NCBI GenBank assembly: GCA_905478675.1
Contig: CAJQJI010000063.1
Location: 1-13,909, forward strand
DNA from: Candidatus Altimarinota bacterium
Lineage (GTDB): Bacteria > Patescibacteriota > Gracilibacteria > UBA4473
Length of the DNA stretch: 13,909 nucleotides
Direction: 5' to 3'
Shown here: in pieces, positions 6,359 through 12,610 of the stretch
How the letters are laid out: every line of letters begins with the position of its first letter
Position numbering within the stretch: the first letter of the stretch is position 1
Translations under genes and position numbers: made by a program
Notes under the pieces: model-generated
The model's input: only the letters and a program-made list of their open reading frames with translations
Databases searched by the model: none
What the model was told of the DNA's origin: nothing

Positions 6359-6416
6359 AAAAAAATTAGGAGTGAAGCCGCGCTCGAAAGATAAATCTTA
6401 AGAACGCGGCTATCAC
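6359..6416 (-). terminator. Probable terminator of the XRE gene (long bulged stem)
   Basis: GTGAAGCCGCG (6372-6382) pairs with CGCGGCTATCAC (6405-6416) with one bulged base, and the 22-base loop contains a small stem (AAGA/TCTT). On the minus strand the stem is followed after a few bases by a run of seven T's (6359-6365), as expected for leftward termination just past the XRE stop codon. Confidence 0.55.
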
Positions 6417-6427
6417 ATTTGGGTTCA
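6415..6427 (+). repeat. 13-bp terminal inverted repeat, left copy
   Basis: ACATTTGGGTTCA. Its exact reverse complement is at 6827-6839, so the two copies bracket the XRE gene and delimit a 425-bp segment. The last three bases are the TGA stop of the XRE gene read on the minus strand. No target-site duplication is evident outside the repeats. Confidence 0.8.
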
Positions 6428-6799
6428 GGCCACCTCAGACATAGCGCGCGTCAGTTCGAAGAGCCGGCGACGCTGGTTTTCGGGCATAGCGTAATAGGCT
6501 CGCACCAGCTCCAGGGCTTCTCTGTCGGCGAGCAGATTTTCAGGCATGGGCGCCTCGTTTTTTGCTTCGGGGGCATAGCCTTCCCAGAACCAGGTTACAG
6601 GTACCTCCAGTGCCTCAGCAATTTGCCACAAACGGGAAGCCGAAACCCGGTTGGCACCAGTTTCGTACTTCTGAATTTGCTGGAATTTGACGCCAGCTTT
6701 TTTTCCCAGTTGTTGTTGAGTCATCCCCACAACCCAACGGCGGTGGCGGATGCGTTTCCCGACATAAATATCAACAGGGTGAATTGTTTTATTATCCAT
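6425..6799 (-). CDS. XRE-family HTH transcriptional regulator, alphaproteobacterial type
   Basis: 124-residue DNA-binding protein. The N-terminus HPVDIYVGKRIRHRRW leads into a Cro/CI-type helix-turn-helix (MTQQQLGKKAGVKFQQIQKY, 26-45; then ETGANRVSASRLWQIAEAL), followed by a charged C-terminal region that may dimerise. The HPVD.HVGKRIRHRRW...KFQQIQKYETG.NRVSASRLW pattern is typical of alphaproteobacterial (Rhodobacter-like) regulators, from memory of the family. It stands out: 199 of 360 sampled bases are G or C (55%), against 34 of 120 in its upstream flank, and it has a strong Shine-Dalgarno (GGAGG, 6808-6812, 8 bases before the ATG at 6799), unlike its neighbours. It is bracketed by a perfect 13-bp inverted repeat. 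It interrupts two envelope genes on the opposite strand. Probably horizontally acquired; target genes unknown, likely autoregulated via TGAACCC sites. Confidence 0.92.
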   Translation of the reverse strand: MDNKTIHPVDIYVGKRIRHRRWVVGMTQQQLGKKAGVKFQQIQKYETGANRVSASRLWQIAEALEVPVTWFWEGYAPEAKNEAPMPENLLADREALELVRAYYAMPENQRRRLFELTRAMSEVA

Positions 6800-6826
6800 A
6801 GGTTTGCCCTCCTCAGGCGTTTTTTA

Positions 6827-6839
6827 TGAACCCAAATGT
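6827..6839 (-). repeat. 13-bp terminal inverted repeat, right copy
   Basis: TGAACCCAAATGT on the plus strand, the exact reverse complement of 6415-6427. It lies about 30 bp upstream of the XRE start codon, in the probable promoter region. Confidence 0.8.
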
Positions 6840-6855
6840 AAAAGATCAGGGTTCA
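6827..6855. promoter_or_regulatory. Putative XRE operator: TGAACCC-N15-GGGTTCA
   Basis: Two inverted heptamers, 6827-6833 and 6849-6855, have centres 22 bp apart, about two helical turns, upstream of the XRE gene. A third copy of the heptamer lies at the 3' end of the gene (6421-6427). Placement and symmetry fit an autoregulatory site for a dimeric XRE repressor. This is inference; the motif may instead just be part of the terminal repeat. Confidence 0.4.
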
Positions 6856-6951
6856 CTTGTTGAAGTTTCAAAAGTTAAACCACTAGAGATAAAATAAATT
6901 AAAAACAACTAATGTCAAATATGTTGAGTTCGCGATTATTCTATTCTTGTT

Positions 6952-6957
6952 TACAAT
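6952..6957 (+). promoter_or_regulatory. Putative -10 box of the DUF4012 gene
   Basis: TACAAT ends 8 bases before the ATG at 6966. No good -35 at 16-18 bp; TTGAGT (6924-6929) is 22 bp away, too far. The A/T-rich upstream flank and the absence of a Shine-Dalgarno fit a leaderless or nearly leaderless transcript. Confidence 0.4.
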
Positions 6958-6965
6958 AGCGCTTG

Positions 6966-8771
6966 ATGTTTCGTTTACTCGGGCTTCTGATGGTAGTGGT
7001 TAGTATTTTTGGACTGAGTTTTCAGTTTATTAATGCGAAAATTCCTGCGTGGAAAAATACGACTAATGAGCTGCTTATTCAAGCGGAACAAGCTGGCTTT
7101 GATCCGTTAGCTTGGCAAGCAGTGGTGCAGCATTCGCGTGAAGATTTACCGCGTGTGTACCCATTTAGTCGCGTACAAAACGTGCTGCAAGAAGCCAGTG
7201 ACTTGGTGTTTTTAGTAAACCAATTTCAAGATGACTTTTCGGTGAGTTTTTCACTAGAATCACAAACTATCGCCCCCGATGATTTACGACAGTTTTTTGC
7301 GTTATTGGGGCAAAGTGATCGTAGTTTAAAAAAGATTATTAAAAACCTAAAAAGTCTGCCAGCCTGGGCTTTAGATGAAGAAACTTTGGCGCAGTATCAA
7401 GCCCGAATGGCGTGGCTCGAATACCTGCAAACCCAAGTGCAAGATGCGCAAACCTTTGAAGCTGTATTTAATGGTTTTTTAAAAAAAGAAGAACGGGTGT
7501 TACTACTTTTACAAAACCAGAACGAACCCCGTTCTACCGGTGGGTTTGCGGGTAGTCTAGTGCAATTTTCGTTTAGTGAAGCCGAAATTACCTGGAAGTT
7601 TTTAGATGTCTATTCGCTTGATCGTTTAGTACCCGGTGAGGCACAGCTAGCCGCGCCAGATTTTTTTAAACCGCTTTCGCAAACGATCTCGTTACGAGAT
7701 GCGAACTTTTGGCCTGATTTTCCAACTTCGGCTCAAGCGTACCAAAAATTTTTAAAAGCAGCGGGGCAACCAGTGCCTAGCACGGTGGTAGCCATTAACC
7801 TTAATACGATTCGTGAAATACTGCGTTTTACGCCTCCAGTAAGTATTGATAAATGGGATATAGCCTTGGATCAATATAATTTTGATGTGGTGTTACAGTT
7901 CTTGCTGGCGTCCCAAATTACGGGGCGGTATAACGTGAAAGCGCCGGTAGAAATTTTTGCTAAAGAGTTGTTTAAAAAAGAAAATTTAGCCGAAATTAAC
8001 TGGCAAGACTGGGCTTTGTTTGATGGGAAAGAGTTCTTAGACACTAAAAATATTTTAGCTTATTCATCGAATGATGAATTACAGCGTTTGTTTCAGAAAT
8101 GGAACTTAGCGGGGATTTTTCAGATAAACCCAGAGGCGGACAACTTTTTACACTTTGATTTTGTGTCGGTCGGAGCTAATAAATCTGAAAAATTTGTGTG
8201 GACAAAACTAGAGCACGATAGTGATATTCAGGCGGATGGAACCGTGTTGAATACCTTAAGAATTCGACGTACACACGCTTTAAAAGCAAACGAGATTCAA
8301 GATCTATTAGGGGTGAATCAGCTAAGCGAAAACGTGAAATCATTATTAAATCCAGATTTATTATGGATCCTCGGGGCTGGTGAGAATAGGACCGTATTAC
8401 GCGTTTGGGTCCCGCGTGAAGCGGTTTTATTAGGCGCTAAAAATCCAAGTGGCTCGGTGCGTTGGCGGGAAGATAAACTACTAGGGGAGTTTTATTACGA
8501 AGTACCTCTGAATGTGCTGCCAGGTGAAACGTTAGAGGCTGAATTACAGTATCTTACCAGCCTTGGGCGAGGGTCCGTGGGGTGGCGTCCATATTATTTA
8601 CAACTTTTAGGAACACCGGGACGTGATAAAAGTACGTTAATTACAACTATCTCCACCGGGGAAAACGGAAGTTTTACCGCTTCGACCGAAAATTTAGGCC
8701 GCCCCGCCAAGCTAGTAGACCAAGATTTTAGAGCCGTCGTTGAGTTTGAAATTCCAGAAATTGAGTCTTAA
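6966..8771 (+). CDS. DUF4012 domain-containing envelope protein
   Basis: 601-residue protein anchored by an N-terminal membrane span (about 2-20), with the rest predicted outside the cytoplasmic membrane. The core of the DUF4012 domain is visible at 176-197: EERVLLLLQNQNEPRSTGGFAGS, corresponding to the family signature (R.yLll.QN..E.R.tGGF.Gs). The N-terminal 170 residues are helical, and the long C-terminal part is strand-rich, ending with YYLQLLGTPGRDKSTL and an FEIPEIES tail. DUF4012 proteins are common in Patescibacteria and Actinobacteria, often near extracellular polysaccharide genes, and have no proven biochemical function. The neighbourhood here fits: an O-antigen-ligase-like gene upstream, a DD-carboxypeptidase 42 bases downstream. 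ATG 6966 is chosen over the TTG one codon earlier. No Shine-Dalgarno. Confidence 0.85.
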   Translation: MFRLLGLLMVVVSIFGLSFQFINAKIPAWKNTTNELLIQAEQAGFDPLAWQAVVQHSREDLPRVYPFSRVQNVLQEASDLVFLVNQFQDDFSVSFSLESQTIAPDDLRQFFALLGQSDRSLKKIIKNLKSLPAWALDEETLAQYQARMAWLEYLQTQVQDAQTFEAVFNGFLKKEERVLLLLQNQNEPRSTGGFAGSLVQFSFSEAEITWKFLDVYSLDRLVPGEAQLAAPDFFKPLSQTISLRDANFWPDFPTSAQAYQKFLKAAGQPVPSTVVAINLNTIREILRFTPPVSIDKWDIALDQYNFDVVLQFLLASQITGRYNVKAPVEIFAKELFKKENLAEINWQDWALFDGKEFLDTKNILAYSSNDELQRLFQKWNLAGIFQINPEADNFLHFDFVSVGANKSEKFVWTKLEHDSDIQADGTVLNTLRIRRTHALKANEIQDLLGVNQLSENVKSLLNPDLLWILGAGENRTVLRVWVPREAVLLGAKNPSGSVRWREDKLLGEFYYEVPLNVLPGETLEAELQYLTSLGRGSVGWRPYYLQLLGTPGRDKSTLITTISTGENGSFTASTENLGRPAKLVDQDFRAVVEFEIPEIES

Positions 8772-8778
8772 ATCGGGC

Positions 8779-8806
8779 TTGATCGATTAGTTTTCCGCCC
8801 TAAACT
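8779..8806 (+). promoter_or_regulatory. Weak putative promoter of dacA
   Basis: TTGATC (8779-8784), 16-bp spacer, TAAACT (8801-8806), then 7 bases to the GTG at 8814. Matches are partial, but the spacing repeats the arrangement seen before other genes here and supports the GTG start. Read-through from DUF4012 is also likely. Confidence 0.3.
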
Positions 8807-8813
8807 CGAGCGC

Positions 8814-9752
8814 GTGATTGAATGGTTATTATTGGCTTACTTTTCAGATCAAGGACAAACCTTTTTGTCTGCGCCTAGTTTGGCGCCAAGATCTGAAATG
8901 GTATTAATCAGCCCGGCCGCCCTGCCGACCAAATCTGTAGAAAAATTGGAACCTAAATTATTAGCAGATGCAGATTTAGCCGTTTTTGCTCAAGATCTGG
9001 GGTCTGGTAAAACGCTGTTTAAAAAATCGAGTCAAAACGTACAGCCAATTGCGAGTTTAACCAAGATTATGACGTATTTAATTATACGAGAAGAACATGA
9101 TCTAGATGAAATTGTGACCGTGCCCTTAATTGCGACTCAAATTGAAGGGGCGAAAGCGGGTTTGTATGCGTATGAAAAATTGACGGTCGCGACGATGCTT
9201 GAGGCCTTGCTTATTCCGTCGGGGAATGATGCAGCTGTCGCTCTGGCGGTACATAATGCCGGCACAGAAGAAGACTTTGTAAAAAAAATGAATCAAAAAG
9301 CCGCCCAGTTAGGTTTAAGTTCAGCGCAGTTTTTTAACGCTTCGGGGCTTGATATTTTTGAAGTTGTTTGTGCAGACGAAGAGTGTAAAGAGGTGTTAGA
9401 TGAGAAAGTGTTTGGTAATTTAATGTCCGCACAAGAAGTGGCCTTAATGGCTCGAGTCGCTCTGCAAGACGAATTTTTTAGAACGACGGTGGCCAAAACT
9501 GAATTTTATGGCACGTCAGCTGATGACGCGTTTGCACACCAGAAGGCTTCGACGAACCAATTACTGGGGACTTTTGTAAATTCAAAAGGGGTAAAAACTG
9601 GCTATACCGAACTGGCTGGGCAGTGCTTGGTAAACTTGTCTGAAGATGAAGCTGGTCGAGAAATTTTAACCGTGGTGTTGGGCTCAAGCGATCGTTTTGG
9701 CGAAACTAAGAATTTACTCACCTGGATTTGGGATAGTTTTGTATGGCGGTAG
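8814..9752 (+). CDS. dacA: D-alanyl-D-alanine carboxypeptidase (peptidase S11, DacA-like)
   Basis: 312-residue penicillin-binding enzyme that removes the terminal D-Ala from peptidoglycan stem peptides outside the membrane. The three active-site motifs are present and properly spaced: SLTK at 81-84 (nucleophile Ser81, Lys84), SGN at 136-138 and KTG at 261-263. It lacks the long C-terminal beta domain and amphipathic anchor of E. coli PBP5 and is closer to a bare catalytic domain. The N-terminal hydrophobic segment is short (WLLLAYF), so the export signal is weak, or the true start is a non-standard codon in the open frame reaching back to 8772. Between the FFNASGLD and MSAQEVA segments there is an insertion with two cysteines (C186 and C191) that could form a disulfide. 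It follows DUF4012 by 42 bases and ends in its own terminator. S11 paralogues (DacC/DacD) cannot be excluded by name. Confidence 0.92.
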   Translation: MIEWLLLAYFSDQGQTFLSAPSLAPRSEMVLISPAALPTKSVEKLEPKLLADADLAVFAQDLGSGKTLFKKSSQNVQPIASLTKIMTYLIIREEHDLDEIVTVPLIATQIEGAKAGLYAYEKLTVATMLEALLIPSGNDAAVALAVHNAGTEEDFVKKMNQKAAQLGLSSAQFFNASGLDIFEVVCADEECKEVLDEKVFGNLMSAQEVALMARVALQDEFFRTTVAKTEFYGTSADDAFAHQKASTNQLLGTFVNSKGVKTGYTELAGQCLVNLSEDEAGREILTVVLGSSDRFGETKNLLTWIWDSFVWR

Positions 9753-9797
9753 CTCCTATTTTACTGAATTTTGACTAGTTGTAATAGGCGCTTTTTT
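9751..9797 (+). terminator. Intrinsic terminator of dacA
   Basis: AGCTCCTATT (9751-9760), starting within the TAG stop, pairs with AATAGGCGCT (9783-9792) with one mismatch; a run of six T's (9792-9797) follows. The loop is long (22 bases). The right arm overlaps the -35 region of the next promoter. Confidence 0.65.
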
Positions 9798-9807
9798 GTG
9801 CTATAAT
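9779..9807 (+). promoter_or_regulatory. Promoter of the pilin-like gene pair
   Basis: TTGTAA (9779-9784), 17-bp spacer, perfect TATAAT (9802-9807) with an upstream TG dinucleotide (extended -10). The ATG at 9814 begins 6 bases after the -10, so transcription should start at or beside the A of the start codon, giving a leaderless mRNA. This is the best promoter match in the window. Confidence 0.75.
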
Positions 9808-9813
9808 GGTCTA

Positions 9814-10464
9814 ATGTTTAAGGCATTTTTGGCAACGTTGATCCTGTTTTTATTTTCTTTTTTTGGAGACAATAGGGTTTATGCCGTTAATGATGTGGCT
9901 CCAATTCCTTCGACTCTTCAGCCTTGGGAAGATCCAAGTAGTGAGCATTATGCGCCTTATAATCCAGAAGGCTCAGGCAGCCTTTACGACACCGTGAACG
10001 ACCCAGATAGTACTGACGAAGAACTCTGCATTGCGGCTGGGGCGGATGGCTGTGGGGGGAGTCCTAGTACTGGTGGCGGTGGTCCAACGGCCACGGAAAG
10101 CGCGGCTGCCACCCAAGAAGATATTACCGCGGCTATACAAGCTTATGTAGTGCCAACTAGTACGCGTAATTTTAGTTTGAGTAATTTAAATAGTGGAAAC
10201 GAAGCGAGTTTGATTATTAGTAGTGGGAATGAAGAAAATAACATTGTTTTTAGAGTCATTCGCTTGATTGCCATGTTGGTCGGAACGGTGGCGATTCTGC
10301 TGTATATTATTGCGGGGTATTTTATGATTTTCTCTCAAGGGGAGGAAAATCAACTAACCAAAGGGAAACAAATTGCGACCTTTACGTCTTTAGGCTTAGT
10401 CTTAGCGTTTGGAGCGTATATGATAGTTCAAGTGGTGATGGGACTTATTTACTTTACGACGTAG
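9814..10464 (+). CDS. Secreted/membrane pilin-like protein (T4SS pilin type), first of a pair
   Basis: 216-residue protein. It has a signal peptide (FKAFLATLILFLFSFF..., cleavage likely after VYA, residue 24), a polar 120-residue region with a glycine-rich stretch (STGGGG) and a cysteine pair (C72, C80), then two membrane spans at about 147-174 and 189-213 joined by a charged loop (SQGEENQLTKGKQIA). The helix-loop-helix end resembles the VirB2/TrbC-like type IV secretion pilins annotated widely in Patescibacteria (PF18895-like). The start is ATG 9814; an in-frame TTG at 9796 would place the -10 box inside the gene and break the signal peptide. The second pilin-like gene follows after one base. 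Whether it assembles into a filament or serves a secretion channel is not shown; no VirB4/VirD4 ATPase is in the window. Confidence 0.75.
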   Translation: MFKAFLATLILFLFSFFGDNRVYAVNDVAPIPSTLQPWEDPSSEHYAPYNPEGSGSLYDTVNDPDSTDEELCIAAGADGCGGSPSTGGGGPTATESAAATQEDITAAIQAYVVPTSTRNFSLSNLNSGNEASLIISSGNEENNIVFRVIRLIAMLVGTVAILLYIIAGYFMIFSQGEENQLTKGKQIATFTSLGLVLAFGAYMIVQVVMGLIYFTT

Positions 10465-10465
10465 T

Positions 10466-11038
10466 ATGAAAAAATTTATTTTGAGTTTTGGGGTTTTGGT
10501 TTTAAGTATGAACTTTTTCGGAACAAGCCAGGCGCAACAAACGCCTGCAACAGGCTATGTGCCAGGGGGTGGAGTCACGACATCAGCCCCAACTACATCA
10601 ATTCGCCCACAAGCGAGACCGGATGATTTAACTACTTCTCCCAGTACTTCGACGTCGACTGCTTCATCAAGTAGCTCTAGTAGTAGTTCAACTACGAGTT
10701 CTACAGCACCCGCCACGGTTGGAAGTGCTGGGTATTATCAAGTTAAATTGCAAGAACCGTTGAGTGGGCAATCGGCTTATGTTTCCGCCGCAAATGGGGT
10801 TGACCTCATTAATCAATACATCAGCATGATTTATATGTGGATGGCCAGTATTGTGGGGATTATTGCTGTACTGATGATTGTGGTATCCGGGATTCAAATT
10901 ATTTTCGGAGGTGCGAGCCCAGAACTAGTGAGTGACGCCAAAAATAGAATTACTCAATCGCTTTTAAGTTTAGTTTTACTGTTCGCTACCGCGATGATTT
11001 TACGAACCGTGAATCCAAATTTCTTTGGGTTTATGTAA
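10466..11038 (+). CDS. Secreted/membrane pilin-like protein (T4SS pilin type), second of a pair
   Basis: 190-residue protein. It has a signal peptide (MKKFILSFGVLVLSMNFFGTSQA, cleavage likely after residue 23), then a low-complexity Ser/Thr/Pro region (about 38-84, including nine consecutive serines) that probably forms an extended, possibly glycosylated linker. Two membrane spans follow at about 118-147 and 162-182, joined by a short loop (GGASPELVSDAKNR). The SGIQIIFGG...A...I..SL..L.LLFA pattern fits the same pilin-like family as the preceding gene, but overall sequence similarity between the two is low. Its ATG is one base after the upstream stop, with no ribosome binding site, so translation is likely coupled. 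The two may form a heteromeric membrane or surface structure; this is inference. Confidence 0.7.
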   Translation: MKKFILSFGVLVLSMNFFGTSQAQQTPATGYVPGGGVTTSAPTTSIRPQARPDDLTTSPSTSTSTASSSSSSSSSTTSSTAPATVGSAGYYQVKLQEPLSGQSAYVSAANGVDLINQYISMIYMWMASIVGIIAVLMIVVSGIQIIFGGASPELVSDAKNRITQSLLSLVLLFATAMILRTVNPNFFGFM

Positions 11039-11044
11039 AACTAT

Positions 11045-11085
11045 TTTCTTTTTTGCGTCGCCAAAAAAGAAAGAAAAAAGGCGAC
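11045..11085. repeat. Two mutually exclusive hairpins downstream of the pilin pair
   Basis: Stem A: TTTCTTTTTTG (11045-11055) with CAAAAAAGAAA (11062-11072), perfect 11 bp, loop CGTCGC. Stem B: GTCGCC (11057-11062) with GGCGAC (11080-11085). They share bases and cannot form together. No T-tract follows stem B on the plus strand, so this is not a standard terminator, though it may still stop or protect the pilin transcript. It begins the repeat-like spacer between the pilin genes and pyrC. Confidence 0.55.
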
Positions 11086-11090
11086 CCGTG

Positions 11091-11182
11091 TTTAAATTTT
11101 GAAAAATAAATCATTCACTCGCTAAACAGAACGAACTCGCTTCCTGACGGTCGCTCAAACACCGCTCTGTTTTACGCTCATT
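11091..11182. repeat. Imperfect long inverted repeat, possible intergenic repeat unit
   Basis: The outer halves of this stretch are loosely complementary: TTTAAATTTTGAA...CGCTAAACAGA on the left against TCTGTTTTACGCTCATTT...TTTTTAAC on the right, with AAACAGA/TCTGTTT exact. The centre (CTCGCTTCCTGACGGTCGC) is G/C-rich. No ORF is supported. With the hairpins just before it, this looks like a dispersed palindromic element; the rest of the spacer up to pyrC (11183-11264) shows nothing clear beyond a weak stem at the pyrC stop. Confidence 0.4.
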
Positions 11183-11264
11183 TCTTGAATATTTTTAACA
11201 AAATTGATCCAAAGGGAATGTCAAAAATACAAAGCTAAAGGGCGAATAAATCCAAATAGGGGAT

Positions 11265-12485
11265 TTAAAATTCAAGCGCTTCGCCTTCAGCCCGACCATG
11301 AAACTGGCTTTTGGCATACTTCAGTTCGCCCTTGAGCCAGGTGCTCACCAGTTGCCCCGTAAGCGGGTAGCCCTCAAATGGAGTCCACTCGCATTTTGAA
11401 TGTAGTTCATCCGCATTAATGGCTTTTTTAATCGTTGGGTCGTACAGAAATCCATCAGCCACTGAACCATGACTAAGTAAACCGTTTCGGTTCTGAACTT
11501 TGAAATTTTTAAAGGTGTTCGCGCTCGTCATAGCACTTAATTGGCTTAAGCTATAGCCACGTTTTACGAACTCTGTGTAAAGCAGGGGAAAGAAGGTTTC
11601 GACGCCAGGAATCCCGTAGAAGGTTTGTTCGGATAGTTTTTCTTCTTTGGTGTGTGGAGCGTGATCGGTCGCAAAAAAATCAATCGTGCCGTCTTCAACC
11701 CCTTCCCACATGGCATCTAAATCGTCTTGCGTGGCTAATTCAGGTTTCATGCAGCAAAATGCGCCATGCTTTTCACGGTCTTCGTGGGTCATGAATAAAT
11801 GATGCGGGCAGACTTCTATGGATATTTTACCAGCTAATTCAGGATCTTTTTTTAGAGATCTGACTAATTCAACTTCGCGTCTTAAGCTGGCATGACATAA
11901 GTGTAAATGCCCTTGAGCGCCACATTCTTGCCAAATTTGTACGGCTCGTTCAAATACAGGCCCTTCAGCATGTAAGGCCACGGTTTTACCAAGCTTAAAT
12001 ATTTCACGCCAACGATCTTCGTTATCCATTTTTAGGTTTCCCGTCGTTGTATTTAAATACAGTTTGGTGCCCGGTACTCCACTTACTTTTTCAATTTCGG
12101 CTTGATTGTTTGGGCCAGCCCCAAAGTAAAAGCCGTAATTGGCCCAACTTTTTTCGTTGGCTAAAGCTTTCTTATCGGCCAATAAAGCGCGCGTAAAAGT
12201 AGGGGGATCGGTATTCGGCATATCAAAAAAACTGGTTACCCCCGCACTAAGAGCGGCTTTTGATCCACTGGCTAAATCTTCTTTATATTCAAACCCCGGT
12301 TCTCGAAAATGCACATGCGGGTCAATGCAGCCGGGAAAAAATTGCAGGCCCGTCCCATCAATAATTTCATCAGGCGAGAGATGAGTAGGAGCGGCTGCAA
12401 ATTTGCCGTCTACCATTAAAATATCTTGCACTTGGTCTTGCTGGGCATCAATCGCGCGAACGTTTTTTATAAGAGTCGTGGTCAT
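11265..12485 (-). CDS. pyrC: Dihydroorotase (PyrC)
   Basis: 406-residue amidohydrolase that cyclises N-carbamoyl-L-aspartate to dihydroorotate, step three of pyrimidine synthesis. The metal site is complete: DPHVHFRE at 55-62 (His57, His59), KLYLNTTTGNL at 141-151 (Lys141 as the candidate carboxylated lysine), ALHAEG (His172), HLCHAS (His198) and ATDHAPH with Asp274. The GS.AAL.AGVT..DMPNT motif (74-92) is also typical. The KLYLNTTTGNL strand resembles the Bacteroidetes-type enzymes more than B. subtilis PyrC. The start is ATG 12483-12485, giving MTTTLIKNVRAI; the longer frame from 12521 begins inside the adjacent MITE-like element. TATTAT lies 7 bases upstream. pyrB is upstream on the same strand, separated by the element, so a pyrBC operon has been interrupted or given a second promoter. 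Confidence 0.95.
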   Translation of the reverse strand: MTTTLIKNVRAIDAQQDQVQDILMVDGKFAAAPTHLSPDEIIDGTGLQFFPGCIDPHVHFREPGFEYKEDLASGSKAALSAGVTSFFDMPNTDPPTFTRALLADKKALANEKSWANYGFYFGAGPNNQAEIEKVSGVPGTKLYLNTTTGNLKMDNEDRWREIFKLGKTVALHAEGPVFERAVQIWQECGAQGHLHLCHASLRREVELVRSLKKDPELAGKISIEVCPHHLFMTHEDREKHGAFCCMKPELATQDDLDAMWEGVEDGTIDFFATDHAPHTKEEKLSEQTFYGIPGVETFFPLLYTEFVKRGYSLSQLSAMTSANTFKNFKVQNRNGLLSHGSVADGFLYDPTIKKAINADELHSKCEWTPFEGYPLTGQLVSTWLKGELKYAKSQFHGRAEGEALEF

Positions 12486-12492
12486 CAAAAAG

Positions 12493-12521
12493 ATAATAGT
12501 TAAATATGTTTCTTCTGTCAT
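12493..12521 (-). promoter_or_regulatory. Hybrid promoter of pyrC with its -35 in the MITE end
   Basis: On the minus strand ATGACA (12516-12521, five of six bases of TTGACA) is 17 bp from TATTAT (12493-12498), which is 7 bases before the pyrC ATG. The -35 hexamer is the last six bases of the element's terminal inverted repeat. The gene would be leaderless. Confidence 0.55.
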
Positions 12522-12599
12522 TCCCGTTTTGGAGCGTAGCGGAAAATACCGGAATCCATGTATTTAAAAACTGGATTCCTGAACAAGCCAGGAATGACA
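12516..12599. mobile_element. 84-bp MITE-like element between pyrB and pyrC
   Basis: Perfect 9-bp terminal inverted repeats, TGTCATTCC (12516-12524) and GGAATGACA (12591-12599), plus an internal perfect repeat GGAATCCA/TGGATTCC (12551-12558, 12572-12579) and an alternative stem ATTCCTG/CAGGAAT at the right end. TGTCATTCC...GGAATGACA elements of this kind are widespread non-autonomous repeats in bacterial genomes. No coding capacity and no obvious target duplication. As RNA it folds into nested hairpins in the pyrB-pyrC intergenic region. Confidence 0.75.
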
Positions 12600-12610
12600 A
12601 GTGATAATAA

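Noticed and set aside
6419..6829. Plus-strand open frame of 136 codons opposite the XRE gene.
   Set aside because: It is the antisense shadow of a strongly supported HTH gene, and its sequence shows no recognisable domain.
6415..6839. Classical insertion sequence around the XRE gene.
   Set aside because: No transposase and no visible target-site duplication; only the inverted repeat supports mobility, so it is reported as a possible cassette and not called an IS.
9796..9813. TTG start at 9796 for the first pilin gene.
   Set aside because: It would put the TATAAT box inside the coding region and add six residues ahead of a good signal peptide.
12486..12521. Longer pyrC with 12 extra N-terminal residues starting at 12521.
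   Set aside because: That start lies in the terminal repeat of the MITE-like element, and the extra residues cover the -10 box; the dihydroorotase family N-terminus begins at 12485.
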